64,000 nt of DNA from Conidiobolus coronatus NRRL 28638. Its lineage: Eukaryota > Entomophthoromycota > Entomophthoromycetes > Entomophthorales > Conidiobolaceae. The notes below the pieces were generated by a model. It saw only the letters and a list, made by a program, of their open reading frames with translations, was not told the origin of the DNA and did not search any database. Below, piece by piece: positions 9,533 through 19,984 of the stretch (within the stretch, counting starts at the first letter, position 1; each line of letters begins with the position of its first letter). A program made the translations under genes and the position numbers. The DNA lies in NCBI GenBank assembly GCA_001566745.1, contig KQ964570.1, positions 1 to 64,000 on the forward strand. The letters run 5' to 3'.

Positions 9533-12500
9533 ATGCTTTATCAAGACTTGGAAAGAGGGCAAAGCAATCCCCGCTCTATTCCAACTTCTAATTCTCCCAG
9601 TCCTCCAAACACTGAAGAAAATGGATACGGAATCAGATTAGGTAGCTCGCTCGCAAGATCAAATTACTCAAATAGAAGTGGAGTTCCTTTAGAGCCAGAT
9701 ATGGTCGCTTATTCTTATGAGGCTGAAGACCTTCGCCACCAAACACTCAGCTTAACGCAACAAGATCTCGATATTGATATAGAGATCAAACTGTCAAACC
9801 CCCCCCAGTTAGCTAAAAAGACCAGTCTATTAACACCGGGTGTCAAAGCTCAAACTGCTGGTTCTAAGCATTCTCAAGTAAATTATGGAGCTCTCGATTA
9901 TTATCACAAGGGGGTTCAGCACAGCCCACAAACCGTACCACTTCCATCATTATCTGAAGAAAGTGATATGTTGCTTCCCAAGCCTTCGTCTTATTCCTCT
10001 TCTGCGACTATTCAGATAAACACACTTGAAAATAAGCAAGGTGGCACTTCTCAAACATTTTTCCAAATGTGGTACGATGAAATTAACTTTGACTATGCTA
10101 GTCCTTCATACTGGAAAGACTGCTTTGTTACCGGTGTTTACTCAATTCCCGCAATGATAATTGGTACTATTTTAAATATTTTAGACGCTGTATCCTATGG
10201 TATTATTATCTTTCCAACTCATTTAAAGCCCTTCTCTACATTTGGACCGGATGGTATTAGTATATTCTTGGTTTCAACCGTTATCGCTCAATTAACTTTT
10301 GCTAGTGGTGCTAGTAAATTCGCTTTTGGTAATGGTGGCTTCATGGTAGAAGTAATACCTTTCGTTCATATCCTCTGTCAATTGGTTATTAATGACGTTG
10401 GTGAAGATTCTGAACAATTACTCCCAACTGTAATGGTAGCATTCGCACTAAGTACAATTTTAACCGGTGTTGTATTTTTACTTTTAGGATGGTTTAAATT
10501 GGGATCAATCATGGAGTTTTTTCCCAGGCATATACTTATTGGATGCATTGGCGGGTTGGGCGTATTTTTATTCCAAACAGGGTTTAAGGCCACAACTGAT
10601 ATCAACCCTGAATGGTCATGGGAAAGCGTTGCGTTATACTTTCAACCAGACATTATTCCTCTATGGACATCCTCATTTCTACTCTGCGGTATAGTCATCC
10701 TCACCATCCACTATATCAAGCACCCTCTTATCGTCCCCATGATCTACCTAACCATTCCCGTTGTTTTCTACATCTTTTGCTCTGGAATACTCGGTTTGTC
10801 CCTTGATGACTTAAGAGCTACCGGGTGGGTTTTCAAACTTCCCGATGGTAATAAGCCTTTTTATGACTTTTACTTAAATTTCAACTTCTATAAGACCAGT
10901 TGGAGTACTATTCCTAAACTTCTCCCTACCATCGCGGCTTTGATTTTCTTCGGAATTCTTCACGTTCCCATTAATGTCCCTGCATTGGCTGTCAGTTCCA
11001 ATATGAAAGATGTTGATGTTGATCGTGAATTGGTTGCGCATGGTGTTTCCAACTTAGTAGCTGGTTTCTTTGGATCTGGTCAAAATTACCTTATCTACTC
11101 TAACAGTGTCTTATTCAACAAGAGTGGAGGCACTACAAGAGTTTCTACTATGCTTTTGACCTTCGCAACATTTGGCGCTTTGGTAATTGGCCCTCAAATT
11201 GTTGGATATATACCTGTACCCTTAGTTGGTGTTCTCGTGTTCAACATGGGTTTCGATCTTTTTAAAGAAGCTATTTGGGATCCACTTGGCTCCGTTCCAA
11301 ATATGGAATACCTTACCATTGTAATTATTACTATCGGAATGGGTGTCATTGGATTTATTGAAGGTATTTTCTTTGGTATCATAGTGGCCTTTATCATCTT
11401 TATTGTTGAATACTCCAGAAGGTCACCTGTTCGTTACCATGCTGATGGTACAAAACTCAGATCAATCGTCAGACGGCCCTATCAACATCGTCAATTTTTG
11501 ACCTCAGTCGGAGAGCAAATCCAAACTCTTTCCCTTCAAGGGTACATGTTCTTCGGTACAGTTCACCAATTGGATACCGCTATTAATGCTATATTTAAAA
11601 AGCATCGTACAAAGGAATTATTGGTTAGATTTATTATCCTTGACTTTACCCTAGTTACTGGCTTGGACTTCTCTGCTGCTAATACTTTTAGTAACATAGT
11701 TGCAAAACTCAAGAAAGATTACATTTTCTTGGTTTTATCAGGTTTACAGAAAGATTCTGATATTGGTAAGGCTTTAATTAGAGCTGACGTTTGGCCAATT
11801 GCTAACTCTTACCAAGATGAAATTAAGCAAAGCCCCAACGTAAGGTGCTTTTCCTCTTTGAACGTAGCTCTCGAATGGTGTGAAAACTTTATGCTCGCCC
11901 AAGTTTTACGTAGTAATGAGCCCCGCCCTATAGCTTCTCCAATCCCCCAGTCCAGCTTCTTGGATGTTACCCCCATCTCTCCTCTTGGACAATCTCCTAG
12001 AAGCGAACAAATTATCCAGGTTGCCCAGTCCATTCCTCAACTAACCAGTCAGCCTCAGGGACCTGAAAAAGCTACTATCAAGAATGCTAAGCAGCCCCTT
12101 CCTCTTCTAGTCCAAGCTTTCCAAGATATTATCGAAATTGACTGGGAAGTGCTTTGCACATTCGCCAAATACTTAGAAAGAGTCGAACTCGGTCCCAATG
12201 AACGAGTATGGACTTTTGGAGACGTTGCTGACGATGTATACCTTATTGAGCAAGGTATGCTCAAAGCAGACAACCAAGCCACACTGGACCCGGCTGGGCT
12301 CTGTGACACCGTCCTCCCTGGAACATTTCTTGGCGAGATCACCTTCTTCAATCAGATTCCTAGATTCACAACTGTTACAACGGACTCACTCCAAGTAATT
12401 CTTTGGAAATTAACGAGGACTAAATACCTTGAAATCGTTCAAATAGGCGAAAAGAATCCTCAATCCGAAGAATCACAAATCCCACTCATCCTTTATAAAA

Positions 12501-12565
12501 TGGCACTTGCTTACTCTGTTCAAGATCAGTTAGCAGCTCAAAGTTTGAGATATTTGGGTGAATAA
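9533..12565 (+). CDS. SulP/SLC26-family transporter with STAS and cNMP-binding-like domains (Vsb1/YGR125W-like)
   Basis: The product is 1010 residues; I start at ATG 9533, since the frame's earlier TTG is a poor start. It has a long hydrophilic Ser/Pro-rich N-terminus (about 1-190). A multi-span SulP core follows (about 195-640), with many Gly-rich helices and NVPALAVS and GSGQNYLIYSNS segments. A STAS domain comes next (about 660-790, LILDFTLVTGLDFSAA), then a cyclic-nucleotide-binding-like fold (about 870-985, YLIEQGMLKA...GTFLGEITFF). This order matches fungal vacuolar SulP proteins such as yeast YGR125W/Vsb1, linked to storage of basic amino acids, rather than the plasma-membrane sulfate permeases. 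The ORF is intact and intronless. It is isolated, with decayed sequence on both sides, so retention suggests it is functional. The substrate cannot be read from sequence. Confidence 0.92.
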   Translation: MLYQDLERGQSNPRSIPTSNSPSPPNTEENGYGIRLGSSLARSNYSNRSGVPLEPDMVAYSYEAEDLRHQTLSLTQQDLDIDIEIKLSNPPQLAKKTSLLTPGVKAQTAGSKHSQVNYGALDYYHKGVQHSPQTVPLPSLSEESDMLLPKPSSYSSSATIQINTLENKQGGTSQTFFQMWYDEINFDYASPSYWKDCFVTGVYSIPAMIIGTILNILDAVSYGIIIFPTHLKPFSTFGPDGISIFLVSTVIAQLTFASGASKFAFGNGGFMVEVIPFVHILCQLVINDVGEDSEQLLPTVMVAFALSTILTGVVFLLLGWFKLGSIMEFFPRHILIGCIGGLGVFLFQTGFKATTDINPEWSWESVALYFQPDIIPLWTSSFLLCGIVILTIHYIKHPLIVPMIYLTIPVVFYIFCSGILGLSLDDLRATGWVFKLPDGNKPFYDFYLNFNFYKTSWSTIPKLLPTIAALIFFGILHVPINVPALAVSSNMKDVDVDRELVAHGVSNLVAGFFGSGQNYLIYSNSVLFNKSGGTTRVSTMLLTFATFGALVIGPQIVGYIPVPLVGVLVFNMGFDLFKEAIWDPLGSVPNMEYLTIVIITIGMGVIGFIEGIFFGIIVAFIIFIVEYSRRSPVRYHADGTKLRSIVRRPYQHRQFLTSVGEQIQTLSLQGYMFFGTVHQLDTAINAIFKKHRTKELLVRFIILDFTLVTGLDFSAANTFSNIVAKLKKDYIFLVLSGLQKDSDIGKALIRADVWPIANSYQDEIKQSPNVRCFSSLNVALEWCENFMLAQVLRSNEPRPIASPIPQSSFLDVTPISPLGQSPRSEQIIQVAQSIPQLTSQPQGPEKATIKNAKQPLPLLVQAFQDIIEIDWEVLCTFAKYLERVELGPNERVWTFGDVADDVYLIEQGMLKADNQATLDPAGLCDTVLPGTFLGEITFFNQIPRFTTVTTDSLQVILWKLTRTKYLEIVQIGEKNPQSEESQIPLILYKMALAYSVQDQLAAQSLRYLGE

Positions 12566-12905
12566 TGTCGCTTTTGATCTGCAGCTTCTAAATCTTCCAA
12601 GATAGATAGGGGTCCACCAAGAGTTCTCATGTTTAATAGTCGAGTTTACTTTTTTGATATCCTTTTAGTAATGGGCGGGCAACGCATTCGTTGTTGGGGG
12701 ACTCATTCCACTACCGTTACATTCAAACAGTCCCAGGACAATTTTCAATATTATAATAAATCTTGTGGGGTCCCTGCATGTTGAACCACTTCAGTGGTGA
12801 GTCTACCTACCTGGGATCAATCGACTCCAAGGAGGATTTCGAGGGAACTTGAGTGACAAATACGACTGTTATCCATTAATTGACTCTAAGTTTAGCAGAA
12901 TAATT

Positions 12906-13118
12906 GAAGAGTAGGAACTTTGCTCTCTGCAACATCAGCACTGTTGATAGGGCTTGAGGCAACATATACAGGTGGCTTGGCGGCGTCATCTAAGCGGTAG
13001 ATTCTATACTTAGCAAGTGCAGAGTGTCTCCAAAAAACTGGAAAAGAAGTAGACGAAATATTCCCGACGGAGTCGTCATTCCAGTTGAAGATAACGAAGT
13101 AGACAGCTTCATCAATTG
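12906..13118 (-). pseudogene. Open coding fragment of unrecognised protein
   Basis: About 71 codons without a stop read as compact protein, including AVYFVIFNWNDDSVGN, SFPVFWRHSALAKYRIYRL and KPPVYVASSP. No start codon is available and the frame ends in stops on both sides. The aromatic-rich pattern looks like an extracellular or beta-rich domain. I cannot name the family. The neighbouring 12566-12905 shows no gene except a 51-codon ORF from about 12630 without recognisable content. Confidence 0.4.
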
Positions 13119-13412
13119 ATTGTGTCTCTCTTTACCCGCATGTTATGTTAAACAGCAAGTTCCCGGTTGGCAGAGCTATTAAACACTGGTGATCTTGAAT
13201 GTTTGAAGACTAACGGAGTAAAGTTTAAGGTCAAACGAGGATACTACTGGGAAGAATTGTTTTTTATTTAAATATTTAGAAGGAATCCAAGCACAATCCC
13301 TCGAGTGCGCTCCGCCCGCATTAGTATGGATTAGGTGCGCTATGGGCGCGTTACCCCAGCTCAAGGACAACGGAGGCATTCAAGAGAAGAGTAAGGTATT
13401 TTTCAATAAATT

Positions 13413-13880
13413 CTAATTCAGGAGGATTAGCACTACCGACGTGATACTTATCCTTATAATAATATTTTCATTTGTATCTTCAGTATAATCTTTAGATTCA
13501 AAATGAACAGAAAATGTATAAAATGGATAAGTTCCATCATCATATTCTGTTTCGTCTGCTTCTTGAAACAATATAGAATCTTCAAGTTTGTTTAGTGTAG
13601 ATCTGTGACATACATATGATCCATGTGAATGATTATTATACAATCTTAATATCTTAACCAAATTGTCTTCGAATGATTGTTTATCAATAATAATAATAGG
13701 AGAACCATCTTTTTCATAAATATCCGAAATCTTTAAAGCATCTTCAATAATTTTGTTATCCGGTGCATTTATATAATCTTTTCCTTTAATACATTCATAT
13801 ATGTCCTCTCCAAAGGTGGCTACCCCGAGATCAAAATCATTTGGACATTCTTTATAAGTGAAAAATACTAAGTAGCTCAT
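13413..13880 (-). CDS. Hypothetical protein, 155 aa
   Basis: ATG (13878-13880) opens an intact acidic ORF. It is rich in Asp, Glu, Ile and Tyr, with no signal peptide or clear membrane segment apart from a hydrophobic C-terminal SVVLILLN. The composition resembles that of other orphan ORFs in this window. The region downstream of its start (13881-14233) is AT-rich and non-coding. No family was recognised, but its length and ATG make it a plausible gene. Confidence 0.5.
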   Translation of the reverse strand: MSYLVFFTYKECPNDFDLGVATFGEDIYECIKGKDYINAPDNKIIEDALKISDIYEKDGSPIIIIDKQSFEDNLVKILRLYNNHSHGSYVCHRSTLNKLEDSILFQEADETEYDDGTYPFYTFSVHFESKDYTEDTNENIIIRISITSVVLILLN

Positions 13881-14233
13881 ATCAGTAAATTATCGTTTAA
13901 TATTTAAAATATTTTTTTTAATAGTAATATTAAATTTATTTGCGGAATTACCGACCCGAGACTTTTCTTCTACTAAGCTCTCACATATCCTTAGGAGTTT
14001 TGGGTTCCAATTTGCCTACCTATGCCCCATAACGACTAATTTTTCAAACAAATTCACCAAAATTTTACTCCAAATTCTTTTCCACAATGTTTTGCTAACT
14101 CTTATTTCTATATTTAGTGATTATTGTTCTAAACCGCCGCAGCGAACGAAGTGAGGCCGGTGTCCCTTAGACAGATCATTGACTAAATCTTTTCCGAAAG
14201 ATTCCGAAAGAATTATTTTAACACTATCGACAT

Positions 14234-15169
14234 TCACTTTGAAACATATTTCCTTATATAGTAATTTCCTTTTATGGTAATGTGTTTATAAAAATGATGA
14301 ATTGTTTGGGATTTCTTCAATTTTTTAAAACTTCTTTTATCGAGATGATAATCGGAATATCCGGAGCATATGACACTGTATATATCGTCGTCGAAATCAT
14401 AGTCCTCATTGTCAACCTCGTCATAAGCTAATATCGTAGAGAGCGAATCATCATCGAATCTAGAATTCCTCTTTCTGGAAGAAGATTCTATTTCTTCTAT
14501 TTCAAGTAGAGAAAGATACCCAGCTGTCTGTGAACACTTACCGGAAGTAGCGCCTGATTCTGGTCCTGTAAAGTCGCAGTGAGGTTTGTCACAGTTAGGA
14601 AGTACTTGCTTGAAAGATCTTACATAAGCTGCTAATCCTAGTAATATTTTGTTGGATAAGACACCAGCATTGGTTATTAGAACCAGAGAATTTGTGGTTC
14701 CCGTGAAGTTTACGTGACTCATAAGTCTGGCTTTCTTTTCGCCAGTATTATAATACAAATATTCCGCAATCTCGGCTATAGACAAGCTTTTACTTGAAGG
14801 AAGCTTTTGTCTCAATCTCCTGAGAAAGTCAAGATAAAATTTACCGTCGTTTTTTCACCTGGTGGTATAAGTTCTCCGTGTCGAACCCAAGGATATTCTA
14901 CGAGAAGAAGATTCGTAATTTTCTGCCATTCTTCTCATGTTGTTAGTAGTTTCAGGGTTAGGGATTGCTTTAGGAGGGCTTCCACCACTAACCCATATAA
15001 TAGTGTTGGCCCAAGGGTGACTATTCTCACAACCCGACCATCCGTAGGTTTTCTTGTTAAACTTCATTAGCTCTTCTCTGCTTAAAGGATAATAGGGGGA
15101 CATAATAGTAGCACAACTACCACCGCTGTTAGGCTTAGGTCTAAGATCAGGTCCAGCATTACCATTTTT
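14234..15169 (-). pseudogene. GH18 chitinase / killer-toxin-like chitinase remnant
   Basis: One minus-strand frame is open from 15169 to 14234 except for a TGA at 14855-14857. The downstream part shows GH18 subgroup C (class V, killer-toxin-like) features: SLSIAEIAEY, SHVNFTGTTNSLVLITNAGV, CDFTGPESGATSGKC then YLSLLEIEEI, and ILAYDE. The upstream part has GGSPPKAIPNP, which resembles the C-terminal region of such chitinases, so the fragments appear out of order. The catalytic DxxDxDxE motif is absent and the core barrel is deleted. The remnant is therefore not expected to be active. Related GH18 domains occur in ordinary fungal chitinases and in the chitinase subunit of linear-plasmid killer toxins. 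I cannot tell which is the source. Confidence 0.55.
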
Positions 15170-15684
15170 CTATCGTTCCAATCAAAAAATCCATAGATCT
15201 CTATCACCCCAGGTTACTTCATTGCTAGATTTTATTGCTTTCCCATACTCCATCTTTGTATAGTATTAGCGAAAATTAATAATCCTTTTATTGTACCCTT
15301 AAAATACTCTTTACAAAGGGAGAAGTTCAAAAAAGTACCAAAGAATTTATTTGTCCACGTAAAACCTAGGTAAATAGAAAAAATAATCATAATAATTATT
15401 ATAAATGAAACTGTTTTATTCCATCCTATATTTAATCCTGAAGAATCATTTAATAATTTATTTAATACCCTAAAAATTTATTTGAGGAAAGTATAAGTAA
15501 GGTAAATGCTCCCGAGAAACACTTGTGTAGCATGGCGATTATCCTTTTTAATAAATGCCAATATAAAGACTGTTGCCGACTTCTTTAAAGCGAAGAAATA
15601 ATCTATATATATAAATTAATAAAAAAAATTACTAATAAAAATAACTTAAAATTAAAAATAACTTACTACTAGTCTAATTTAATA
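15170..15684. other. AT-rich intergenic sequence
   Basis: There are no coding features. The last 120 bases before 15685 are strongly AT-rich (poly-A and TA runs) and would serve as a promoter/leader for the ORF that follows. No TATA element can be singled out. Confidence 0.4.
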
Positions 15685-16503
15685 ATGAGTGGCAGAGGTA
15701 TGCAACCAACTTACTATTCTCAATTTACCATTGAAGAAGCGTGTAGTTGGAGTGTTAATAGTGGAATTAAAGATTTTGATAGATGTATGATTGACATATG
15801 TATTAAGTATAGCAAAGTTAAAGAATGTAAGGCTAAATCAGTTAGACCGCCAAATAAAGATAATATTAATATGTCTTTACCTGATTGTAATGATGTATTG
15901 AACACTATTTATTACGAGAAAAAAGATAATGACTATATTGCTATTAATTCTAAAACAAAACAAGTCGTAAAAGAATGTGAAGTTAAACGTAATAAACAAG
16001 ATGAAAAGCCAAAACAAGATATGAGCAAGTTCTGCTTCTTTGATGCTATAGTCCATAAAGACTACGTATGTCCCGATAGCTGGGGTCTAACCACATGTGG
16101 TACATTGACTACGTCTTGCTATTCAGGTCCTGTAGATGAGATGCAGTCACTGAAGCAATTTCCTCAAGCACAATGCTCTGAGCACTTTCTATTCAATAAC
16201 TGTAAAGATGGTAGAACTATTAAAGGTCAAGAGTGTTTCTTTAGACCTAACGGTGAGAGTATTGATCAAAGTTGTAGTAATTATGTATCACCTACCGGAA
16301 CAGTTACGAGTGTGAATACATCTACTACTCATACTGGTTACAGTTCAGAGAGTAATGTATTACCCATCCAGACTTCTGTTGCTACCTCAACCGGTACCCG
16401 TGTAACCAGTTCTAGATCTACTAGTGCTAATAATGCGGCAAACAATAGGATTAACTTTGTGTATATAAATCTATTTATGTTATTCGTTCTGTCAATGATG
16501 TAG
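15685..16503 (+). CDS. Cys-rich protein with Ser/Thr-rich stalk and hydrophobic C-terminus
   Basis: The product is 272 residues from ATG. Residues 1-210 hold about 18 Cys in pairs suggestive of disulfides (for example CSWSVNSGIKDFDRCMIDIC and CPDSWGLTTCGTLTTSC). Residues 210-255 are Ser/Thr-rich, as in heavily O-glycosylated stalks. The last 16 residues (NFVYINLFMLFVLSMM) are hydrophobic, as in GPI-anchor signals. This is the layout of fungal cell-surface proteins, but no N-terminal signal peptide is visible. Either the first exon lies upstream or the protein is tail-anchored. The ORF is intact and the family is not recognised. Confidence 0.6.
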   Translation: MSGRGMQPTYYSQFTIEEACSWSVNSGIKDFDRCMIDICIKYSKVKECKAKSVRPPNKDNINMSLPDCNDVLNTIYYEKKDNDYIAINSKTKQVVKECEVKRNKQDEKPKQDMSKFCFFDAIVHKDYVCPDSWGLTTCGTLTTSCYSGPVDEMQSLKQFPQAQCSEHFLFNNCKDGRTIKGQECFFRPNGESIDQSCSNYVSPTGTVTSVNTSTTHTGYSSESNVLPIQTSVATSTGTRVTSSRSTSANNAANNRINFVYINLFMLFVLSMM

Positions 16504-16961
16504 TGGGTTTATATGCTTCCGGGGTCTCAAATTACTTGAATGAAGGACATCTCTATTTATATATAAAAGAATTCCTAGCTATCCCCTTAAAAGAAAGTGT
16601 CTCCAGCTATCCCTGGCAAATGTTGTCCACAGGTAAAGTTGTTTACAACTAGCCCTAGGACCATCTCAAGCTCTTAAGCCCAAAGGGCTTTGTGCCCCCC
16701 TGGGATAAAAGCTATAGTTTAACAGTTTACTCCTAATAGCCCTCCAGGGCATGGACTCTATAAGTATTGGTGCTCTTTTCTCGATATCGTTGGAGAGGGG
16801 AAGGCGTGATCCTTTTAAAGGGGGGGAGATTTTGAGTCAAGTTCAATCGTTGAGGTTCCAAAAAGACCTTAAATGCTTGTTTCAAGCCAGCAAATAGAAG
16901 AAGATTTATATTAAGGTTCTGTCCAAGAAGAAACTTTGACTATAATAAGCTACGCTACAGT
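16504..16961. other. Intergenic, no features
   Basis: No ORF of note. There is a GC-richer patch around 16660-16700 and a purine-rich stretch (gggggggag) near 16821. I see no RNA gene or repeat. Confidence 0.4.
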
Positions 16962-17597
16962 TCACATATTTCGGTTAAATATGTTTTCAGCAAAGCTTCG
17001 AAAGTAGCTTAGATATTTTAGAATCTTTAACCTCGGCTGAGGCTCTATGATATTAAGATTTACAGCGTAAGCTAACCGGGATGCTTTTTGAGGTCTCTTG
17101 TTTTCTTTCTGCTCTGATAGGCGCTTTATTACTATAGCTTCAGAGATAGGAATGCCATTTTCCAGGGCTTTCATATAGTTTTCATTGAAGGTACAGGGAT
17201 AAAACCTAAAGTTGCTTCTAGTTACTAAAAGTCCTAATACATCTTCAAATTCATTATTATAATTGTATTGCATTGCTGCAATCATACATGCTGCCAGTTG
17301 AATCTCTGAATTCTTTAGTTCATCGTTTCGCTTATTTTCAACAATTGTGTAAACGATTTCAGTTGCTCTCCCCCTTAATAATATTTTGCACTCCCGGTCA
17401 GCTCGAGCTGCTCTTGCAATTTTGCCGACTTTCAGATCCAGTAATCCTGGCTCGCAAACTAGTTTTATACCATCATCAAAACCCCCATCCGTAAGAAATG
17501 TATTAATAAAGTTATCTACATATTTTTCATTTTCTTTGGTAAGTACAGTGCCTAGCCTACTAAGAAACCTTTGCTGACCTGGATAATGAGGAAGAGG
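16962..17597 (-). pseudogene. PD-(D/E)XK-like (CRN-type) nuclease domain fragment
   Basis: The minus frame is open for about 210 codons from a TAA near 17598 to the stop at 16962. The first ATG comes only halfway (17283-17285), so the true start is lost. The sequence includes RATEIVYTIVENKRNDEL, followed by IQLAACMIAAMQYN and VLGLLVTRSNFRFYPC. The order (E-x-K strand, then a Q-x-x-x-x-x-M-x-A helix, then a G-x-x-T-x-x-x-W/F-x-F strand) is that of PD-(D/E)XK-like restriction-nuclease folds in fungal effector-like and transposon-linked families. It is a 5'-truncated remnant, or has an unseen upstream exon. Confidence 0.45.
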
Positions 17598-17916
17598 TTA
17601 CTGACATTATTAAGGCTTTTTTGTTTATTATTTTTTAAATTTTATCCATCAAAGCGCTTTTGGTATATACTAGTTCTTAATCAAACTTTTAAAAGTTCCA
17701 AAAAGTTCCAAATTCAAAGTATGAAATAGTCAAATTTAATTACTTATTATGTATTCTCCTTATCCAAAATAAATTGTTTGAATTCGAGTTGAAAATGGAA
17801 AATGCTTTATTGAATAGAGAACCTGTATACTTGTGACGCTAATTTGCTGTTTTTGCAACAAGAGACATTGAATTAATTAAATACATACTATTCATTATTA
17901 GCATAACCGGAAAAAT

Positions 17917-18385
17917 ATGACAGAGGATAAGAAACCAGAATTCAGCGACAAAGAGTTAAAAGTGCATATTAGACATATCCTCCTTCACGAATTCTTACGA
18001 GGGTCAAAGCCATCGGTAGTGATAAAAGAGGTAAACAAACTTTATGGCGACGAAATAATGAGCCAGCGTACAATTAAAAGATGGTTTGTTAGATTTGGAA
18101 AAGGAGGCTATTCTTTATTGGACAAGCCCAAGTTATGAAAACGAAAGCTTTACAAGGGTAGGTTCACAGAGTTTATAGTTAATAATTACTGTATAAGCAA
18201 CAGAGACTTGGCTGAAGCATTGGACGTTTCTCCTGAAACTATTAGAAAATATAAAGCAAGATCCTATATCTATTGATATATCACCAGTTATCGAGAATAC
18301 TAAAGAGTGCACCCCTCTTCCTTCACTTTCTGAAGAAGATAACACGACCAAATCTAATGATGGGCTTAGTGATAGTTCAGAGTAA
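17917..18385 (+). pseudogene. Mariner-type paired helix-turn-helix protein (HTH_48), interrupted
   Basis: The 73-codon ORF from ATG is an HTH_48 domain as found at the N-terminus of Mos1/mariner transposases: IRHILLHEFLRGSKPSVVIK, then SQRTIKRWFVRFGKGGYSLLDKPK. A TGA at 18136 interrupts it. The same frame then continues with a second helix-turn-helix (NRDLAEALDVSPETIRKYK), as in the bipartite mariner DNA-binding region. A further shift leads to an acidic Ser-rich tail ending near 18385. No DDE/D catalytic domain follows. It is either a broken transposase or a domesticated DNA-binding protein that has since decayed. Confidence 0.6.
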
Positions 18386-18713
18386 ACTTGATGAAAGTTA
18401 TATACAACGAGTCTTCGATAAGACTTTGTGAATAATGTAATAAAACATCTTAAGTATTAATATTACAATTCAATGCTATTGACCAAAATTCTTGGGCGAA
18501 TGAATAAGCGGTAATAAAAAACTAGCTAAAAATAGAACAAAGACATTATAAGAAAGTAGGTAATTCTCTTAGATATATAAAAGTCAAAGGTTACCAACTA
18601 GAAAATATCATTCTAAGAATGCAAATGCTATTCCGTAAAGATACTGGCAATTATCATCTTGCATTCAGCATGTTTAACATGGGTATTAGGATAAACCAAT
18701 TAATAATTTACCA
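18386..18713. other. Intergenic with a short open stretch
   Basis: Plus-strand codons around 18535-18690 (KKVGNSLRYIKVKGYQLEN, then LRMQMLFRKD) stay open and look protein-like. There is no start and no recognisable family. Confidence 0.3.
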
Positions 18714-19253
18714 TTATAATAACAGGTTCAATGATGAAATGACTACCTTGGTTATATATAACCGGTAGTAGAATTCTCTTATTCTCTTTTGTAATGTATC
18801 CAGCTGTTTTATTGTGAAATGAGTACCGAAGACTAATATGTCTTTGTTTGCAATGGTTTGAAGAAATATTTTTCTTGATAGAGTTGCCATATAAGAGTCA
18901 AAGTCATAACTTACAGGTTGAATGTTAGGGTAAGCTATTTGTATAGGATGATGAAATAGATCACCAGTGAAAGCATAATAGAGGAAGGTTGGGAAGATCA
19001 TAGTCCTTTCACCGTCATAGTATATCCTATCGCAAGAGGATGCGTGTTTACTGAGATGTCCCACTACACTGTCCATAGAGTTTGTGAACTTTATTCTCTT
19101 CCTGTCATATAATATGTCGGAACCATCTTCATTGAGTTTGACGCTTCCACTGTTGTAATGTGACCATTTCTCGTTAAAGATCTCTGTTGAAAATTTGTGT
19201 ACATCCATAGTGTTATCTGTACATTTTATCATATTGAGGTTACCGCCGTGCAC
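18714..19253 (-). pseudogene. Fragment with metallo-beta-lactamase-fold C-terminus
   Basis: The ORF has 179 codons and no good ATG at its beginning (it opens at GTG). Its last 70 residues contain TGDLFHHPIQIAYPN and NKDILVFGTHF. This fits the C-terminal part of MBL-fold hydrolases, where an Asp after the strand and the HHP-Q motif close the metal site. The GGNL near its start may be a relic of DHxGGN. The first metal-binding motif HxHxDH is missing. The middle of the ORF does not obviously belong to the family, so the ORF may be chimeric. It continues the frame of 19257-19667 across one TAA. Confidence 0.4.
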
Positions 19254-19256
19254 ATC

Positions 19257-19667
19257 TTATGTTTTATCTAGAATTAATCCACTGAGAGATGATCCATATA
19301 ATATTATGCCGTGTTCTCTCATGTAATTTCCATTTATCTTTCCACTAGTTATATAGTAGCAGTATTCGTCAGGATCCTGAATATCGATAGATAATAAAGA
19401 TCTTTGCAACGGTGGAACTTTTTCATAATTGCAGATATAGAGATTACACGTGTCATTAGCAGAAGGAAAAGAATATTGTATCATTGACTGTGGGAAGTTG
19501 GCAAGCATTCTCAAATCTATGAGACAGAGATCATAACTACCACCCATTTCGCTTTCTACAAGAGAATACATAATATGATTAAATCCTAACTGTACTTCTT
19601 CTGATCTATATTTGGAGAGACTTTTGACTATCTCTAGCAGATCAGAAGAAAAAATGTAGGAGTTCAC
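19257..19667 (-). pseudogene. Unrecognised ORF, in frame with the MBL-like fragment
   Basis: The 136 codons open at GTG and end in TAA at 19257. Two codons later the MBL-like ORF begins in the same frame, so the pair may be one gene split by a nonsense mutation. Just upstream, in another frame (about 19664-19771), lies a small ORF with SKCPECCKE, possibly a metal-binding end of the same degraded gene. No family was recognised. Composition is AT-rich and similar to the plasmid-like genes. Confidence 0.3.
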
Positions 19668-19984
19668 GTTTTTCCTTCAGTTTCTTTGCAGCACTCCGGG
19701 CATTTAGACCACTCTTTAAGAGCTTCTCGTATTCTGCGTAAGAATCTGCTATCAGATTTAGACAGGAACATCTTTCTTGTCTCACAAGGCTTCTATCATA
19801 CATTGTTCCTCTTATGTTTAAGACTTCATATATTTAAACAGATACGCTTATTTAAATTATACTTATATGTGGGACGATCATAAGAAATCGACACTAACAT
19901 TTAAACAAGCATCTGGTGATTTAGAAATTACTGAGGAGAAGGCTCTTCAGATGTACGGGCTATTCAAAGTTGGAAGTGGAGAAG

